Of a stretch of DNA of 13,267 bases, positions 12,825-13,267 are shown one piece after another. Below the pieces are notes generated by a model that made no database searches, had not been told where the DNA came from, and worked only from the letters and a program-made list of their open reading frames with translations. How positions within the stretch are numbered: the first letter of the stretch is position 1; every line of letters starts with the position of its first letter. Where the stretch lies: NCBI GenBank assembly GCA_049657775.1, contig JBASNZ010000025.1, forward strand, positions 1-13,267, read 5' to 3'. The stretch comes from JBASNZ01 sp049657775 (GTDB taxonomy: Bacteria > Actinomycetota > Coriobacteriia > Anaerosomatales > Anaerosomataceae). Made by a program: the position numbers and the translations under genes.

Positions 12825-13267
12825 TCAGTCTGGAGTGGAGGGCGTAGCTTCCGGCGCACCCTCAACGGCCCGGAGGACGGCGTTCCATATTCCCGCGATC
12901 TCGGAGACGAGCTGCGGTGAGACATCGAACGGGGCGCGCCCCTGCCTCAGCGCAGTGCGTACGTCCTCGGAGTACCCGACGTAGCCGAGAACGGTGCTCC
13001 CCTCCAGCTCGCGAGCGATGAAGTCGCGGTCGTCGGCGTCGCGCACCATGTTGCCGATGTAGAACACGTGGCGCAGCCCGATCTTGTCGGCGAGCGTATG
13101 GATGCGCTTCGCGGTCATGATGCTCTGCGGACTCGGCTCCACCACGATGAGCATCGCGTCGAAGGCCTTGGCGGTTCCCCGCGTGAGGTGCTCGAACCCA
13201 GCCTCCATGTCGAGGATGACGGTCTCGTCCCGCTGGAGCACGAGATGCATGAGCAGGTTCTTCAGAA
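12825..13267 (-). CDS. cooC: CooC-type P-loop ATPase, C-terminal part (5' end outside window)
   Basis: The frame is open to the right edge; 147 residues are seen, roughly the last 60% of a ~250-residue protein. The pattern VILDMEAGFEHLTRGTAKAF, then MLIVVEPSPQSIMTAKRI and HTLADKIGLRHVFYIGNMV, matches CooC, the MinD/ParA-like ATPase that helps insert nickel into carbon monoxide dehydrogenase. The AG.EHL.RGT signature separates CooC from MinD. The Walker A motif lies beyond the window. Its presence points to a CO- or acetyl-CoA-pathway anaerobe and marks the right border of the island. A related maturation ATPase of the same subfamily is the main alternative. Confidence 0.82.
   Translation of the reverse strand, partial: LKNLLMHLVLQRDETVILDMEAGFEHLTRGTAKAFDAMLIVVEPSPQSIMTAKRIHTLADKIGLRHVFYIGNMVRDADDRDFIARELEGSTVLGYVGYSEDVRTALRQGRAPFDVSPQLVSEIAGIWNAVLRAVEGAPEATPSTPD

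Overview
The window is high-GC bacterial DNA, very probably from an anaerobe. The right edge holds the C-terminal part of a CooC-type ATPase (carbon monoxide dehydrogenase maturation), which looks like chromosomal backbone. GC content, frequent GTG starts and gene style fit an actinobacterial (for example Coriobacteriia-like) host, but that assignment is inference. Almost everything left of the CooC-type gene looks like a defence / toxin-antitoxin island.

Layout, left to right. (1) 1-3268, minus strand: one compact operon of an AbiEi-type antitoxin, an AbiEii-type nucleotidyltransferase and a long protein with an archaeo-eukaryotic primase (AEP) domain followed by a helicase domain. The last resembles the primase-helicase of TOTE conflict systems and runs off the left edge. 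(2) 3513-4665: a second, broken AbiE pair; the toxin has a one-base frameshift and the antitoxin has lost its N-terminal half. (3) 4726-6117: an archaeal-type ATPase fused to a DUF234 PD-(D/E)xK-like domain, butting against the truncated antitoxin. (4) about 6275-7590: an IS256-family element whose transposase has an abnormal C-terminus. (5) 7683-9208: a third AbiE pair with intact reading frames. (6) 9396-10583 (plus) and 10635-11675 (minus): two convergent Fic-domain genes, both with the canonical Fic motif and an N-terminal inhibitory motif. (7) 11676-12735: a scrap yard holding an IS3-family transposase tail, a UvrC GIY-YIG fragment, an IS21-like end and the 5' part of a fourth AbiEi gene. 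(8) 12825-13267: the CooC-type gene.

The most unusual signal is a dispersed element of two tandem 12-bp units (GGGC-NN-CAAATC, followed by a G-rich tail). It occurs five times (3363, 7629, 9267, 10589, 11899), always in the same orientation and always in the gap between modules. Within each complete copy the variable dinucleotide NN is the same in both units (AC/AC, GA/GA, AA/AA), but it differs between copies. The layout suggests a cassette array of conflict genes delimited by a short repeat, although I saw no integron attC architecture and no recombinase gene here.

A second theme is that the AbiEii nucleotidyltransferases look disarmed. Both intact copies carry a substitution at the first Asp of the DxD metal-binding motif (SENLDL; TRGIDF). 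The only copy that keeps the motif (TRDIDF) is frameshifted.
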